A stretch of 64,000 bases of DNA from Ovis canadensis. Taxonomy: Eukaryota > Chordata > Mammalia > Artiodactyla > Bovidae. The position numbers and the translations under genes were made by a program. The number at the start of each line of letters is the position of its first letter. Positions within the stretch are counted from its first letter, which is position 1. This document shows positions 11,880 through 23,189 of this stretch, one piece after another. The notes below the pieces were generated by a model. That model did no database searches and was not told the DNA's origin. It saw only the letters and a program-made list of their open reading frames with translations. Location: contig NC_091251.1 of NCBI RefSeq assembly GCF_042477335.2, positions 33,124,501-33,188,500 on the forward strand, read 5' to 3'.

Positions 11880-12800
11880 TGTATGTCAGACCATGTTGCA
11901 AGCATTTTTCTTCACTTGCTTTCCCCCCCCCCCTCAGTTAACAAATGACTTGGAGATCTTTTCCTGTCAGTACATGTACATCTGAAAATAGTAATAAAAA
12001 CACTCCTCTTCATTTGAGATTAGTGAGAAAGCTAGGTCTGGAACCCAGGTTTTCTGGGTCCTTGTCCAGTGCTAATTCTACTATACCACATTTTATGTAG
12101 CAATCTTAGAGTGGCCTTCCCCCCACCCCAAAAAATCAAACCCTTAAAAAAGAATGAGATGCAGGTATTGTGGAGAGCAACCACAGGGGACAAAAATGGG
12201 GAAATGGGAAGAGTGAAATGGGAAAGAGGAAAAGCCATCCAAACAGGTGATGTGGAGCTGGTGGCCACCTCGAACAACTTGGAACATTGTCCCACTGAGC
12301 ACTTTCTGTGTAGCCATACAGAATGTGATTCCAGAGACAGGATATTCATCTACTCACCCTCATCCCCAATGGTCAAAAATTCCCCTTTGACTGTTAATTC
12401 CCTCATTCTTCCAGCTTTACACAAGTGTCAGAAAATGGTAGGTATTCCACAGTGCTGCAGCAAAGAAGCCCCTGAGCAAGAGGCATAAAAATAGGAGCTA
12501 TACCTGCAAGCTGGTACTCTCAGGTGACAGGGGCAAGCAGTTGGTTGCCATAGTAATAGCTGGAGTAAAAAGATGGATGGAGAATAAGTGAGCTAAGTAA
12601 GATGTGTCCTATCTAAGATGTTTCATTCAAACAAAAAATATGTATTGAGGAACTTCAATGTTTAGAGGCATTTCTGGGCATTGGGTGCCTATATTTATAG
12701 ACCAAGCCTCCAAGAATTGTTGGTTATTATCAGGTGGGAGATACATTTCATACTTGACATCTCCTTCTTCCTTGCCCCCTAACTGTACAGAACTATCTAT
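11880..12800. other. Intergenic; MIR fragment at about 12020-12092
   Basis: No gene seen. A MIR 3' segment is visible at 12020-12092 ('gaacccaggttttctgggtcc', 'agtgctaattctactatacca'). A run of ten C lies near 11925. The rest appears unique. Confidence 0.5.
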
Positions 12801-12812
12801 TTTATTCACAGA

Positions 12813-12842
12813 GTATCTATCTATCTATACTTATCTATCTCC
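12813..12842 (+). repeat. (TCTA)n microsatellite, interrupted
   Basis: Interrupted tetranucleotide tract 'tatctatctatctatac' followed by 'ttatctatctcc'. A possible length polymorphism. Confidence 0.75.
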
Positions 12843-13064
12843 TTCCTTTGCATTCCCTTCATTGCCATTCCAGTATAGACCTTGACTCTCAATAACAGTA
12901 TTAACATCAATGACATACTTTACACATTTGATAACTGAAGCATATAATTTTTAAACCTTATCTATATGATTTTCAGTATTAATCATGTATGAAACAATAA
13001 TAGCCAAAATAGAGAATAATAATTTTCTTTTATTGACTTCATATGCTCACATGTTTAAAAAGGC

Positions 13065-13150
13065 AAGTAAATATATCTATATATATGTCATATAGATATA
13101 GATATACATGGCATATAGTTACAGATTGTCTACATTTATATATATATATG
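13065..13150. repeat. AT-rich simple repeat
   Basis: Imperfect alternation of 'atatct', 'atatag' and 'tatata' units, low complexity. No gene. Confidence 0.7.
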
Positions 13151-13424
13151 GCAGTATAAGAAAAAAGCAACAGATTAATAATTATGATTTTATGCATATA
13201 ATTTTTATTTTAAATATAAAGAAAAAACATGTACTTACACATCGGTCTGTCATAAGAATGAATTATAACATTACAATTTCTGTTCCAGGTCTTAATTTTT
13301 GCAAATTTGTCAATGATTTTGTCAAAATTGATCTTCACATGTAGACAGTATAGCCAGATTTGTTGTTCTGTCTGACTTATGGCTGATCAAAGAAAACTTT
13401 CATAGTCTTAATTTTTTGAGATAT

Positions 13425-13720
13425 AATCCGTATACCATAAAATCCACTCTTTTGGAATGTACAACTCAGTAGGTTTTAGTATATGTACAAGGCTGTGCAG
13501 CTATCACCATATCTAAATCCAGGCTATTTTCATAACCCCCAAAGAAATGCCCTACCTACTAGCAGTCACTCCCGATTTCCCCCTTCCCTTTCTCCCTGGA
13601 AACCAATAATTCACTTTCTGTCCCTATAAATTTGCCTCCACTTAGCCTAATGTTTTCAAAGTTCATCCACTGGTAGTGCATACCAGTATTCATTCCTTTT
13701 AATGACTAAATATTTTGATT
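13425..13720 (+). repeat. Ancient LINE-1 3' region (L1M-type)
   Basis: Shares an ordered series of phrases with the copy at 28485-29095: 'taaaatccactc', 'gtacaactcagtaggttt', 'ctgtccctataaatttgcc', 'cattccttttaatg'. I recognise it as old L1 3' sequence; the exact subfamily is not resolved. Confidence 0.55.
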
Positions 13721-13904
13721 TAAAAATATTTTTCACAGAAAGCAATAGATAGAAAAAAATCTAAGGAAAAGATTGGCACAATTCATCAACAATCCCATTT
13801 CACAGTAAGTTCCAAAAATTGCAATACGTTTTTGTTTCTCCTTGAAGCTAACAGCTTTCAGGTGCCTCCTTCACTGAAATGTTTTAAATACAAACACTTC
13901 ACAT

Positions 13905-14690
13905 TTTTACTGTAATAGTTTCTATTATTGCATAACAAATCACTTTCAAAACCAGGTGCCTTCAAACCATAATGATCATTTGTTATCTCTCATGGTTAAG
14001 AAATTCAGGAGTGAGGAAGGCTCCTTATCTGCTCCACAACGTCTGGTGAGGGACTTGAAGGCTAGGAGCTGTAACTGTCACATGTCTAGCTATTGACATT
14101 GGCTGTTGGATGAAACTAGCCAGAACAACTGGTTGTACCACATACATATGACTGTTCAGTGTGGCTTGGGCTTCCTTACAAAACAGCAGCTTCGAGAGCA
14201 TGCTTCAGGTAGACGCTACGTACTTTTCCTAGCCTAGTTTTTTTTAATATATATAATTTTTTCATTTATTAATTTATCGTTGGCTGTGCTTAGTCTTCAT
14301 TGCTGTGCAGGCTTTTCTCTAGTTGTAGTGCACGGGTTTCTCATTGCAGCGGCTTCTCTTATCGCAGAGCAAGGGTTCCTAGGTGCTCTAGCTTCAGTAG
14401 CTTCGACATGTGGGCTCAGCAGTTCAGGCTCCCAGACTCTAGAGCACAGGCTTCACAGTTGAGGCACGTGGGCTTAGTTGCTTTGCGGCATGTGGGATCT
14501 TCCCAGATCAGGGATTAGGACTGAACCCATGTCTCCTGCACTGGCAAGCAGATTCTTTACCACTGAGACACTAGGGAAGCCCACGTCCTAGTCCTGAAAG
14601 TCACAAGCCCCTGGCCAGAATCAAGGGATGAGAACATAAACCCCCCGCCGCTGGGTAGAAGAAGTATCAGTTATATTGGAAGAAGAGCAT
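13905..14690 (+). repeat. Ancient interspersed repeat split by a SINE; family not resolved
   Basis: The left part (about 13905-14224, beginning 'tattattgcataacaaatcac') and right part (about 14585-14690, 'tcctagtcctgaaagtcac') look like the two sides of one old mammalian interspersed repeat, separated by the minus-strand SINE at 14225-14582. A second fragment starting 'gctgtgtaacagaccaccc' at about 14888 may belong to the same family. I cannot name it with confidence. Confidence 0.4.
14225..14582 (-). repeat. Long ruminant tRNA-Glu SINE (CHR/ART2A-type), reverse
   Basis: On the plus strand it begins with A/T-rich tail sequence and ends in 'ttctttaccactgagacact' then 'agggaagccc', the reverse complement of the SINE head. 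The long middle part holds the repeated 'gtgggctcagcag' and 'tctagagcacaggc' units of this family. A short duplication resembling 'tcctag' is present at both ends. Confidence 0.82.
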
Positions 14691-14699
14691 GTAGAATGC

Positions 14700-15145
14700 A
14701 GTAAACACATACATATGGTCTTCTTTAGAAAATTAAATCTGTCTCCATCTGGTCATAACAATCCACATTCCTCTCGCATTCATCCTCTCCCCATAAGACC
14801 TTCAAGTCTCATCCCATTACAGCACCAAGCTCAGGCACGAGGGCCCAGATCTCATCACCTAGATCCTGGACCTCAAGCCTGAGCAAATGCTGTGTAACAG
14901 ACCACCCTGATACTTAGTGGTTCCTTCCAGCTACATATTATGTAATTGGAAGATAAAACATAAAGGTGAAAGTTATAAACTAATAAAAAATTTAATAATA
15001 ACCAATAATTCAGGTGACGTAACAAAACAGTTCTATCCATAAGAGATGGTTGGTTGGAAGCAACAGAGCCTGGTTCCCTATAACTTAAGCAAAAGAGGAA
15101 CATTTTGACAGGAGAGATAGCAGAACTAAAAGGAAAGGAGAATCC
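14700..15145. other. Intergenic, no gene recognised
   Basis: AT-rich sequence. Apart from a short old-repeat fragment near 14888-14950, nothing is recognised. Confidence 0.5.
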
Positions 15146-15156
15146 TAACGAACTTG

Positions 15157-15350
15157 GGGCTTCCCGGGTGGCTCAGCTGGTAAAGAATCTGCCTGCAGTG
15201 TGGGAGACCTGGGTTTGATCCCTGGGTTGGGAAGATCCCCTGGAGAAGGGAACGGCTACCCACTCCAGTATTCTGGCCTGGAGAATTCCATGGACTATAT
15301 TCCATGGGGGTCACAGAGTTGGACACAACTGAGTGACTTTCACTTTCGCT
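15157..15350 (+). repeat. Bov-tA SINE at the edge of the antisense L1
   Basis: Head 'ggggcttcccgggtggctca', middle 'gggaagatcccctggagaag', tail 'tggacacaactgagtgac'. The flanks 'cgaacttggg' and 'tgaacttggg' look like its target-site duplication. The right-hand flank continues as antisense L1. Confidence 0.88.
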
Positions 15351-15639
15351 TTCTTCACTTATGAACTTGGGTTGAATCTCACTTGGTCGTAGTATATGAT
15401 CTTTTTTATGTATTGTTGGAGTCTGGTAATATTTTGTTAAGAATTTTTGCATCTATATTTGTCAAAGATATAGGTCTGCAATTTTCTGTTTTGATAGTAT
15501 CTTTGATTTTGGTATCAGTGTGAGAGTGGCTTCTTTGGGGAGAGTTTGAGAAAAATCAGTATAAGGTCTTCTTTGTATGTTTGGTAGAATTCACCTGTGA
15601 ATTCATCTGGTCCTGGACTTTTGTTTGTAGGGAGTTTTT

Positions 15640-16403
15640 GTTTTGTTTTGTTTTTTGGCTGTTCCAGATGGCATATGGGAAATAGATGGGGAAACAGTGT
15701 CAGACTTTATTTTTTGGGCTCCAAAATCACTGCAGATGGTGACTGCAGCCATGAAATTAAAAGACGCTTACTCCTTGGAAGAAAAGTTATGACCAATCTA
15801 GATAGCATATTCAAAAGCAGAGACATTACTTAGCCAACTAAGGTCTGTCTAGTCAAGGCTATGGTTTTTCCTGTGGTCATGTATGGATGTGAGAGTTGGA
15901 CTGTGAAGAAGGCTGAGTGCTGAAGAATTGATGCTTTTGAACTGTGGTGTTGGAGAAGACTCTTGAGAGTCCCTTGGACTGCAAGGAGATCCAACCAGTC
16001 CATTCTGAAGGAGATCAACCCTGGGATTTCTTTGGAAGGAATGATGCTAAAGCTGAAACTCCAGTACTTTGGCCACCTCATGTGAAGAGTTGACTCATTG
16101 GAAAAGACTCTGATGTTGGGAGGGATTGGGGGCAGGAGGAGAAGGGGATGACAGAGGATGAGATGGCTGGATGGCATCCCCAACTTGATGGACGTGAGTC
16201 TGAGTGAAATCTGGGATTTGGTGATGGACAGGGAGGCCTGGCGTGCTGCGATTCATGGGACCGCAAAGAGTCAGACATGACTGAGCGACTGAACTGAATT
16301 AAACTGATGGCATATAGGATCTTAGTACCCCCACCAGTGATCAAACTCACAGCCCCTATATTGGAAGCATGGACTCAACCACTGGACCATCAGGGAAGTC
16401 CCT
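15640..16403 (-). repeat. CHR-type tRNA SINE inserted in L1, itself interrupted by BovB
   Basis: SINE tail and body at 15640-15680 and head at 16320-16403, ending 'ccactggaccatcagggaag' on the plus strand. The flanks GTAGGGAGTTTTT (15627-15639) and GTGGGGAGTTTTT (16404-16416) form a 13-bp target-site duplication with one mismatch. Confidence 0.82.
15681..16305 (+). mobile_element. BovB (RTE) 3' fragment nested in the SINE
   Basis: 5'-truncated BovB containing the end of the RT ORF and the 3' tail, finishing 'tgagcgactgaactgaatt'. The flanking GATGGCATATGGGA (15667-15680) and GATGGCATATAGGA (16306-16319) are a 14-bp target duplication with one mismatch. The coding part holds stops. Confidence 0.88.
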
Positions 16404-17859
16404 GTGGGGAGTTTTTAAGTTCCAGATTCTACTTCTCTTCTAGTGATTGGTCTGTTCAAATTATCTGTTTCTCCTTGATTCAGTTTTGGTTGAGCTGTGT
16501 GTTTCTAGAAAGTTGTCCATTTCTTCTAGGTTGTCAAATTTGTTGGCATATAATTGTTCTTTTTTTGTTTGTTTCTTTCAATTTCTGTAGTACCAGTTGT
16601 AATTTCTCCTTTTTCACTTCTTATTTTATTTATTTTGGTTCTCTCTCCTTTCTCCTTGTTGAGTCTGCCCAGAGGTTTGTCAGTTTTGTTTACCCTTTCA
16701 AAGAACCAGCTCTTGATTTTATTGATTTTTTTCTATTGTTTTTTTAATCTCTGTTTTATTTATTTCCTCCCTGATTTTTATTATTTCCTTCCTTCTACTG
16801 ACTTTAGGTCTTGTTTTTTCTTCTTTTTGTAATTCTTTTAGGTGGTAGGTTAGGTTGTTTACTTGAGACTTTTCTTGTTTTTGTTTTTTTAAGGAAGGCC
16901 TGTATCACTACCAATTTCCCTCTAAGAACTGCTTTTGCTGCATCTCATATATTTTATATGCATTTTGATTGTCATTTGTCTCAAGGTATTTTTTAATTTC
17001 CTTGTTAACCCTTTGGTTTTTTAGTAGCATGTTGTTTAGTCTTCATGTAATTGGGCTTTTTTGTCCTTTCTCTTCTTGTGGTTGATTTCTAGTTTTAGTC
17101 CACCGTGGTCAGAGAAGATGCTTGAAATAGTTTCTATACTCTTAAATTTATTGAAGTTAGTTTTGTGCCCTAGTATGTGGTCAGTCCTAGAGAATGTTCC
17201 ATGTGAACTCGAGAAGAGCGTGATTTGGGGGGATGGGCATGGGGGTGTAATGTCCTGAAAACATCAATTAAGTCTAACTGTTCTATTGTATCATTGAGGA
17301 TCTCTGTTGCCTGATTGATTTTCTGTTTAGAAAATTTGTCCTTTGATGTTAAAATCTTCTACTACTGTATTCCTGTCAATTTCTCCCTTTATGTCTGTCA
17401 GTATTTGTGTATGTACTTGGGTGCTTCTATATTGATGAGTGTATTAATAAAATCTTCTTCTTGATTGGTCCTTTTATCGTTATATATTGTCCTTCTTTAT
17501 CTTTCTTTATAGCTTTTGCTTTAAAGTCTATTTTGTCTCCTGTGAGTATTATAACTGCCACTTTCCTGTCATTTTCATTTGCATGAAGTATCTTTTCCCA
17601 TTCCCTCACATCATCCTATGTGTGTCCTTTGCCCAAAGGTGTGCCTCCTGTAGGCAGCATATGGTAGGTTTGTGTTTTTTAAATTTTAATCCAGTCTGCC
17701 ACTCCATGTCTTTTGATTGGAGCATTCGGTCCATTGAATTTAAGAAAATTGTTGATACATATGTACTTATTGCCATTTTAAACTTTGTTTTCCAGTTGAT
17801 TCTTTGTTTCTTCTTTTGGTTCTTTCTTTTTCTTTTGGTAGTTTGATAATTGCCTTTTT

Positions 17860-18954
17860 CTGCTTTATTGACTATGCCAAAGCCTTTGACTTTGTGGATC
17901 ACAATAAACTGTGGAAACTTCTGAAAGAGATGGGAATACCAGACCACCTGACCTGCCTCTTGAGAAATCTGTATGCAGGTCAGGAAGCAACAGTTAGAAC
18001 TGGACATGGAACAACAGACTGGTTTCAAATAGGAAAAGGAGTACGTCAAGGCTGTATATTGTCACCCTGCTTATTTAACTTATATGCAGAGTACATCATG
18101 AGAAACGCTGGAATGGAAGAAACACAAGCTGGGATCAAGATTGCTGGGAGAAATATCAATAACCTCAGATATGCAAATGACACCACCCTTATGGCAAAAA
18201 GTGAAGAGGAACTAAAAAGCCTCTTGATGAAAGTGAAAGAGGAGAGTGAAAAAGTTGGCTTAAAGCTCAACATTCAGAAAACGAAGATCATGGCATCTGG
18301 TCCCATCACTTCATGGGAACTAGATGGGGAAACAGTGGAAACAGTGTCAGACTTTATTTTTGGGTGCTCCAAAATCACTGCAGATGGTGACTGCAGCCAT
18401 GAAATTAAAAGACGCTTACTCCTTGGAAGAAAAGTTACGACCAACCTAGATAGTATATCCAAAAGCAGAGACATTACTTTGCCGACTAAGGTCTATCTAG
18501 TCAAGGCTATGGTTTTTCCTGTGGTCATATATGGATGTGAGAGTTGGGCTGTGAAGAAGGCAGAGCGCTGAAGAATTGATGCTTTTAAACTGTGGTGTTG
18601 GAGAAGACTCTTGAGAGTCCCTTGGACTGCAAGGAGATCCAACCAGTCCATTCTGAAGGAGATCAGCCCTGGGATTTCTTTGGAAGGAATGATGCTAAAG
18701 CTGAAACTCCAGTACTTTGGCCACCTCATGAGAAGAGTTGACTCATTGGGAAAGACTCTGATGCTGGGAGGGATTGGGGGCAGGAGGAGAAGGGGATGAC
18801 AGAGGATGGGATGGCTGGATGGCATCACTGACTCGATGGACGTGAGTCTGAGTGAACTCCAGGAGTTGGTGATGGACAGGGAGGCCTGGCGTGCTGTGAT
18901 TCATGGGGTCACAAAGAGTTGGACACGACTGAGCGACTGAACTGAACTGAACTG
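17860..18954 (+). mobile_element. BovB (RTE) fragment with partial reverse-transcriptase ORF
   Basis: About 1.1 kb of BovB starting within the RT domain ('FIDYAKAFDFVDHNKLWKLL') and running to the 3' tail. An open frame continues to 18571 and then meets TGA. The RT active-site motif reads YAND where family members have YADD, so this copy would be catalytically dead. The flanks 17848-17859 and 18955-18966 match at 10 of 12 bases, a tentative target duplication. It lies in the antisense L1. Confidence 0.9.
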
Positions 18955-19764
18955 AATTTCCTTTTATTTCATGCTTGTTTTCTCTTCTTTTTGGCATTTG
19001 TGAATCTATTGTATGTTTTTATTTGTGGCTGCCCTGTTTTTCAAGTATGTTAACCCCTTCCTATATCTGTTTACTTTAGGCTGATACAGCCTTTAGTACT
19101 GCTGTATTCTTTTAGTTTTTGCTTGTTTGAGGCTCAAACACATTCTGCAAAAGAAAAGAAGAACCTGCATGTTCTTACTCTCTTTTCCCACATTTTATGG
19201 TTTTGATGTCCTTTTTTTTTTTTTTTCACATTTTCCCGTTTAACCGTTTGCTATTTCTTTTTTTTATTATCACTTTCACAAATAGGTATTTTTTCCCCTT
19301 TGATCTCTATACTGGCTAATTTAAGTGATTTACTTTCCAATTATGATTTATTTCTTCCTATATCTTCTTGCTTCTTTTCTATATAGAAAAGACCTTCCGA
19401 TATTTCTTTTAGGATAAGTTTAGTATTGCTGTATTCGTTTAGTTTTTGCTCATCTGAGAAATTACTTATTTCTCCTATTATAAATGATAATCTTACTGGG
19501 TAGTGTATTCTAGGATGTAGATTTTTCCCTCTTAAGGCTTTTGAATATATTTTGCCACTCCCTTCTGCCCTGCAGTGTTTCTGTAGAGAAATCAGCTGAT
19601 AGTCTTATGAGGATTATCTTGTTATTAAACCTTTTTCTTTTTCTTGCTCCCTTTAGGATCTTCTCTTTACTTTTAATTTTTGCAACTTTTATTATAATAT
19701 GTCTTGGTGTAGGTCTGTTTGGGACTCTCTGCGGTGGACAATCCCCTGTGAGCGCAGGCTCACT

Positions 19765-20640
19765 CATCAGTGGTAGGAGTGTAAAATGGTACAACCACAC
19801 TGACAAGATGTTTAGAAGTTTCTTCAAAAGTTAAATATCCCTATCATGTGACTGAACATTCCACTCCTAGATATTCACCTGAGAGAACTGGAAACATAGG
19901 CCTATACGAAGACTTGTACATGACATGTGCATTTGTAAGAGCCGAAAATTATTGTCTGTGAACAGATAAACTGATGAAGAAATTGTGGTACAACAGAAAA
20001 CCACTCAGCAATAAGCAGGAGTAAACTATGCATGCATGCTGTCACTTCAGTCATGCCCAGTCCTTTGTGACCCTTTGGACTGTAGCCTACCATGCTCCTC
20101 AATCCATGGGATTCTCCAAGCAAGAAAACTGGAGTGGGTTACCATGCCCGCCTCTAGGGGATCTTCCCAATGTAGGGATCAAACCGGCGTCTCTTATGTC
20201 TCCTGCACTGGCAGGTGAGTTCTTTACCACTAGTGCCACCTGGGAAGCCCTAACCTGTTTATACACGCAGCAACATAGGTGAATCTCAAAATAGTCACAT
20301 TAAGTGAAAGAGATCAGATAAAAAAAGAACACGTACTATGTGATTCCATTTATAATAAAATAAAATTAAAAAGGTGAACCAATCTAAAGTGACAGAAAGC
20401 AGATTAGTGGTTGCCAAGAAAGGGAAAATAGCATAGAAAGGCAGAGGGAAAGATTAAAAGGGGGTACAGGGAAGTCTCAGATGTGATATATACGTTCACT
20501 GTCTTCACTGTGCTGATGGTTTCACTTTCACATAAGTATGTCAAAACTCATTACAATGTACACCTTAAATATGGGCAATGTATTGAATGTCAACTCTACT
20601 TAAATAATGCTGTTAAAATATTTAACTTAAAAAAGTTGAT
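19765..20640 (+). mobile_element. LINE-1 3' end (L1M-type), sense, interrupted by Bov-tA
   Basis: Phrases such as 'ggagtgtaaaatggtacaac', 'acattccactcctagatatt', 'cagaaagcagattagtggtt' and 'aatgtacaccttaaatatgg' are the standard L1 3' region in sense orientation. The Bov-tA at 20026-20250 interrupts it. Confidence 0.8.
20026..20250 (-). repeat. Bov-tA SINE, reverse
   Basis: Plus-strand order is BovB-like tail ('cacttcagtcatgcccagtc') to tRNA head ('ttctttaccactagtgccac' then 'ctgggaagccc'), so the element points left. Nested in the L1 3' end. Confidence 0.88.
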
Positions 20641-20755
20641 AGGAACTTCCCTGATGGTCCAGTGGTTAAGACTCTGAGCTTCCAGTGCAGGAGTTCAATC
20701 CTTGATCAGGAAACTAAGATCCCACATGCCACAGGATGAAGTTTAAAAAAAAAGA
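20641..20755 (+). repeat. CHR-type tRNA SINE with A tail
   Basis: Starts 'aggaacttccctgatggtcc' then 'agtggttaagactctgagct', and ends in an A-rich tail near 20745. It is the short form of the ruminant tRNA-Glu SINE. Confidence 0.85.
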
Positions 20756-20847
20756 AAAACAAACTTTTACTTGATTGATTCAAAGTCCTGCTTTCAGAGT
20801 ACTCTTTCAGAGGACGTCACCCATAAAAGAAAGCAGCTAAAAGAGCA

Positions 20848-20900
20848 TCAGTTCAGTTCAGTTGCTCAGTGTCTGATTTTTTTCGACCCCATGGATGAAA
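20848..20900 (-). repeat. Short BovB/Bov-tA tail fragment
   Basis: 'agttcagttcagttgctcag' followed by 'tcgaccccatggatg' is the reverse complement of the shared BovB-derived 3' tail. Confidence 0.7.
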
Positions 20901-20924
20901 CAGCATAGGCCTGGTTTTTTAAAG

Positions 20925-21070
20925 TTTTTGTATGACCTTAGACGGGTTACTTAAACTCTCACAGCATCTCATTTTCTTCATCCATAAAATGGGGCTAATA
21001 ATAATCTGCCTCACAGGTTTGTTGCTAAAATTTGAGTGAGATAACAGATGAGAAAGCTGTAGGTACATAA
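20925..21070 (-). repeat. MIR SINE
   Basis: 'gggttacttaaactctcac', 'ttcttcatccataaaatgg' and 'ctcacaggtttgttgc' are the ordered MIR blocks in reverse orientation. Confidence 0.75.
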
Positions 21071-21425
21071 ATACATGATTTCCCATCTCTGAAGGAGTTA
21101 GATTCATTTCTGTTCCCACTTTTGCCCTCTTTCCCTCCAGACAGGGAGGGATCCTAGACACAAAGACATCCAGAGGATAAACAATGAGGAGGAAACGTGG
21201 CAGAGGGCTTGGATTGTGTTCCCCTGAAAACACCGTCTGAGGCCAGAACTTGAGACGTCCGGAGGGTGGTCCCAAGGGTCAGAAGGGATGGAGCAGAAAA
21301 TGTGAGTCAGGGGAGGAGATGGTGTCCCCAAAAGGCATCTGTTGAGCTGGCTACTGTTGTGGAGCTCAGTCCTGTCAGAGGCCCTCTGAAGAGTAATAGG
21401 ACAGAGCTCAGAAGTGACCCTTTGA

Positions 21426-21722
21426 GGCTATCCTGGTGACTCAGTGGTGGAGGGTCCGCCTGCCAATGCAGGAGACACAGGTCGATCCCTGATCCAGGAA
21501 GATCCCACATGCCACAGAGCAACTAAGCCCTAAGCCACAACTACTGGGCCGTGCTTGAGAGCCTGAAGCCTCACCTACCGCGCCCTCGAGCTGCGACTGC
21601 TGAGCCTGTGCACCTGGAGCTCATGCTCCGCAACAAGAGAAGCCCCACATCAAGAAACCCACAGACCGCAACTAGAGAGAGGCTGGAGCAGCAGTAAAGA
21701 CCCAGCACGGCAAAAAAAAAAA
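21426..21722 (+). repeat. Long ruminant tRNA-Glu SINE (CHR/ART2A-type)
   Basis: Diverged tRNA head ('ctatcctggtgactcagtgg'), long body of 'gagcaactaagccctaagcc' type units, and a poly(A) tail at about 21710-21725. It is followed within 30 bp by a Bov-tA in the same orientation; see the composite repeat note. Confidence 0.83.
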
Positions 21723-21751
21723 AAATTATTTATTAATTTTTTAGACCATAA

Positions 21752-21940
21752 GGGCCTTTCCCAGTGGCTCCGTGGTAAAAGATTCTGCCTGCAGTGCAGG
21801 AGACACACGAGACCCGGGTTCAATCCCTGGGTCGGGAAGATTCCCTGGAGAAGGAAATGGCCACCCACTCCAGCATTCTTGCCTGGGAATTTCCATGGAC
21901 AGAGGAGCCTGGCGGGCTACAGTCAATAGATCCATAAAGA
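21752..21940 (+). repeat. Bov-tA SINE, tandem to the preceding SINE
   Basis: Head 'gggcctttcccagtggctcc', middle 'gggaagattccctggagaag', end 'ggcgggctacagtcaatag'. The last part of the usual tail is replaced by A-rich sequence. The pair of SINEs is flanked by a shared TGACCCTTTGA duplication (21415-21425, 21959-21969). Confidence 0.85.
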
Positions 21941-21999
21941 GAAAAGAAAAAATAGAACTGACCCTTTGAAAGACAGGAGACCGGGGCACTGACCCATGT

Positions 22000-22570
22000 C
22001 CTCCACCACGAGGGTTGCCCCCAAGGCATTAACTGTCCTCCCCTCTCACCATAGTTCTGTCAACTGAGGGAGAAAGACTGAGACAGGCCTTTTGGATGGG
22101 GCGCTGGCAGGATGGAGGCAGGTTGGGGCGGGGGGATCGGGGGGGCAGAGCCACCGTGGGTGCAGCTCAAATCAAAAGGGGCCTGAGAATGTGTGGTGGG
22201 GGGCACCAAAAGCAGCTGCTTGGGGCCCAAAGCCCATCTTTGGGTCAACCATGTGACCTCCTCAACCTTAGGCAACTTGACAGTTGAGAAGCTTGCGACC
22301 TGGGGTTCAAGTCCTCCTCTAGACCACAGGCAGGGACACAACTGACTTCCTCAACTGCTCCCTCTGGACACTTGTCTGAGAGAGAGGAGTGAGAATACCT
22401 GAGGGGTGAGTCATTAAAGGGGCCCTGGGAGGAAAGGGTGGGGCTGGGAATTTACCAGAAGGAAAAGCTAGCTATTTCACTGAGCAGCAGTGAAATCATT
22501 TTTCTCTGCTCTACAAATAGTGAATTAGCAATGTTCCTCAGATTGGAAACACAATAATACTGATTGTATT
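22000..22570. other. Intergenic, no gene recognised
   Basis: Unique-looking, purine-rich in places (a G-run near 22125). No coding frame or RNA gene recognised. Confidence 0.5.
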
Positions 22571-22574
22571 AGTG

Positions 22575-22800
22575 TCCATTATTAAGCACACAACATGTAC
22601 CTGGAAATGGGCTGTATTCTTTCCTGTGTTATTTCTTTTCATCCTCTCAGTCACCCAGTCCAGTCGGTAGTATAATTAATTGAAGTGCAGAGAAACTGAG
22701 TAACTTGTTAAATATCAAACAGCTAGTAACTTGCAGAGGCAGAATTAAGTTCCAGGTAGCCTAACCTCAGAGCCTGTACCTTTGACCACTAGATTATAGT
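22575..22800 (+). repeat. MIR SINE, nearly full length
   Basis: MIR blocks in order: 'ttcatcctctcagtcaccc', 'agagaaactgagtaacttgt', 'aaacagctagtaacttgcag', and the 3' end 'gaccactagattatagtt'. Confidence 0.82.
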
Positions 22801-22979
22801 TAACTCCCTATGAGTGAGAGAGAGCAGAACATTCAGCTGGGAAAGCTGCCTTACTGGGATGAGAGAGGCTAGGAGAGCACAGAAATTAAATCATCAACAT
22901 TAACTAGACACAGAAAGCAAAGAGAGAAAGGCTCCACACTGATACTAGAAGGCGAATTACGGCTGTCTGTGTATGGACA

Positions 22980-23178
22980 GGCTACCCTGGTGCCTCGGTG
23001 GTAAAGAATCCACCTGCCAGTGAAGCAGATGCCGGTTCAATCCCTGGGTTGGGAAGGTCCCCTGGAGAAGGAAATGGCCACCCACTCCAGTCTTCTTGCC
23101 GTGGACAGAGGAGCCTAGTAGGTGGCAGTCCATGGGGTCACAAAGAGTCACACGTGACTTAGCAACTAAAGAACAGCA
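22980..23178 (+). repeat. Bov-tA SINE with 10-bp target-site duplication
   Basis: Full architecture from 'ggctaccctggtgcctcgg' to 'acgtgacttagcaactaaag'. TGTATGGACA occurs at 22970-22979 and again at 23179-23188, an exact 10-bp duplication. Confidence 0.92.
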
Positions 23179-23189
23179 TGTATGGACAC

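Larger units (their letters stand above)
15350..19765 (-). mobile_element. 5'-truncated LINE-1, antisense, split by nested insertions
   Basis: Three L1 segments on the minus strand (about 15350-15639, 16404-17859, 18955-19765) are collinear once the inserted elements are removed, giving roughly 2.5 kb of L1. Typical antisense ORF2 phrases are 'tcatctggtcctggactttt' and 'gaaccagctcttgattttat'. The reading frames are broken by many substitutions and the two insertions, so the element is dead. The third segment contains low-complexity T-rich tracts. Confidence 0.8.

Noticed and set aside
17804-18571. 255-codon open frame as a host gene
   Set aside because: It is the reverse-transcriptase part of a BovB LINE, ending in a stop, with YAND in place of YADD.
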